Source: Chryseobacterium sp. FP211-J200 (GTDB lineage Bacteria > Bacteroidota > Bacteroidia > Flavobacteriales > Weeksellaceae). Taken from it: a stretch of 64,000 nucleotides of DNA. The notes under the pieces were generated by a model, which worked only from the letters and a program-made list of their open reading frames with translations, was not told the DNA's origin and did not search any database. The position numbers and the translations under genes are program-made. The stretch lies in contig NZ_LSHB01000030.1 of assembly GCF_001643375.1 (NCBI RefSeq), positions 1 to 64,000 of the forward strand, written 5' to 3'. Of the stretch, positions 63,525 through 64,000 are shown one piece after another; position 1 is the first letter of the stretch, and every line of letters starts with the position of its first letter.

Positions 63525-64000
63525 ATGAAAAAGAAAATTGCCATCATCGGTTCCGGATTTTCAGGTCTTTCTGCGGCAGCTTACGCTTCAAAGCTTGGTC
63601 ATGATGTACAAGTTTTTGAGAAGAACAGCATTATTGGCGGCCGTGCAAGAAGTTTTAAAACTGAGAATGGTTACACTTTTGATATGGGGCCAAGTTGGTA
63701 TTGGATGCCAGATATCATCGAGAATTTCTTTAATGATTTCAATAGAAAAGCATCGGATTTTTATCAGTTGGTTCCACTCGACCCGCAATTTGAAATGGTC
63801 TTTTCTGATGGCTTGATGGGAATTCCACAAGATTACCAGGCGATGAAAACGTTGTTCGAGGAAACTGAAAAAGGCGCAGGACAAAGATTGGACGATTTTA
63901 TGAAAGATGCGCAGTTCAAATATGAAGTTGGGATGAAGGATTTTGTGAACAAACCTTGTAATTCCTGGCTCGAATTTGTTTCGCTGAAGATTTTGAAAAG
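63525..64000 (+). CDS. crtI: Phytoene desaturase (CrtI-type), 3' end outside window
   Basis: The first 158 residues of a FAD-dependent phytoene desaturase. Rossmann GxGxxG at 8-13 (IIGSGFSGLSAAAYASK), 'VFEKNSIIGGRARSF' (about 30-44) and 'FDMGPSWYWMPD' are the CrtI signature. It introduces double bonds into phytoene to make lycopene or neurosporene, the start of the yellow pigment pathway. ATG at 63525 is 3 bases after the MarR stop; the gene continues beyond the window, where carotenoid partners (crtB and others) are expected but not seen. Confidence 0.92.
   Translation, partial: MKKKIAIIGSGFSGLSAAAYASKLGHDVQVFEKNSIIGGRARSFKTENGYTFDMGPSWYWMPDIIENFFNDFNRKASDFYQLVPLDPQFEMVFSDGLMGIPQDYQAMKTLFEETEKGAGQRLDDFMKDAQFKYEVGMKDFVNKPCNSWLEFVSLKILK

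Overview
The window is AT-rich chromosomal DNA from a flavobacterium, most likely the Chryseobacterium/Epilithonimonas group (Weeksellaceae, Bacteroidota). The evidence is a SusC/SusD pair with glycoside hydrolases, many short-signal-peptide lipoproteins, an atpD-atpC pair with a C-terminally truncated epsilon subunit, a RES-Xre module, flavobacterial protein families (DUF2931, GIN-domain, FUSC, DUF4956) and the Bacteroidota -7 promoter element TAnnTTTG upstream of many genes. I see no rRNA, tRNA, CRISPR array, intact insertion sequence or prophage. Genus-level assignment is inference.

Layout. 1-8.5 kb: the end of a DUF2931 protein, a GIN-domain lipoprotein, a phosphohexomutase, a class I aminotransferase, a RES-Xre toxin-antitoxin pair overlapping kdsB, then a secreted protein, an orphan gene and a MmcQ/YjbR protein. 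8.5-17.6 kb: ribF (-), atpD-atpC, a dispersed repeat, a B12-type radical SAM protein (-), an Xre regulator (-) with an operator-like array, TerC (-) and an M14 carboxypeptidase. 17.9-28.3 kb: a glucan-utilisation locus on the minus strand (susC, susD, GH30, GH16, GH30) with a divergent sugar MFS transporter overlapping a NrtR-type Nudix regulator. The GH set points to beta-1,3/1,6-glucans such as laminarin or fungal wall glucan. 28.3-35.4 kb: M28 peptidase, SdpI-like, VOC and YciI proteins, polA, a lipoprotein and mgtE. 35.7-42.9 kb, all minus: ppa, two conserved proteins of unclear role, radC, an L,D-transpeptidase-like lipoprotein, an orphan, a LolD-like ATPase and a UvrD/PcrA helicase. 43-51.2 kb: FUSC, small membrane proteins, a cell-surface cluster (two glycosyltransferases, a methyltransferase, an AlkD-like protein), then an MFS and a SulP transporter. 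51.2-64 kb: an isolated GmrSD-like DUF262/DUF1524 protein, prfC, three adjacent lipoproteins, DUF4956, an exported dikinase-like protein, a DUF4349 lipoprotein, a TPR protein, and a MarR regulator leading into a phytoene desaturase gene cut by the window end.

Regulatory features the genes alone do not show: three operator-like arrays (at the RES-Xre promoter, around the Xre regulator, and at the MarR promoter), nine genes whose best start is TTG, a likely +1 reading-frame problem at the 5' end of mgtE, and two families of dispersed intergenic repeats, one with a mosaic structure. The most unusual protein is the exported phosphohistidine/ATP-grasp protein at 58.9-60.9 kb, whose domain order matches glucan,water dikinases rather than PEP synthase.
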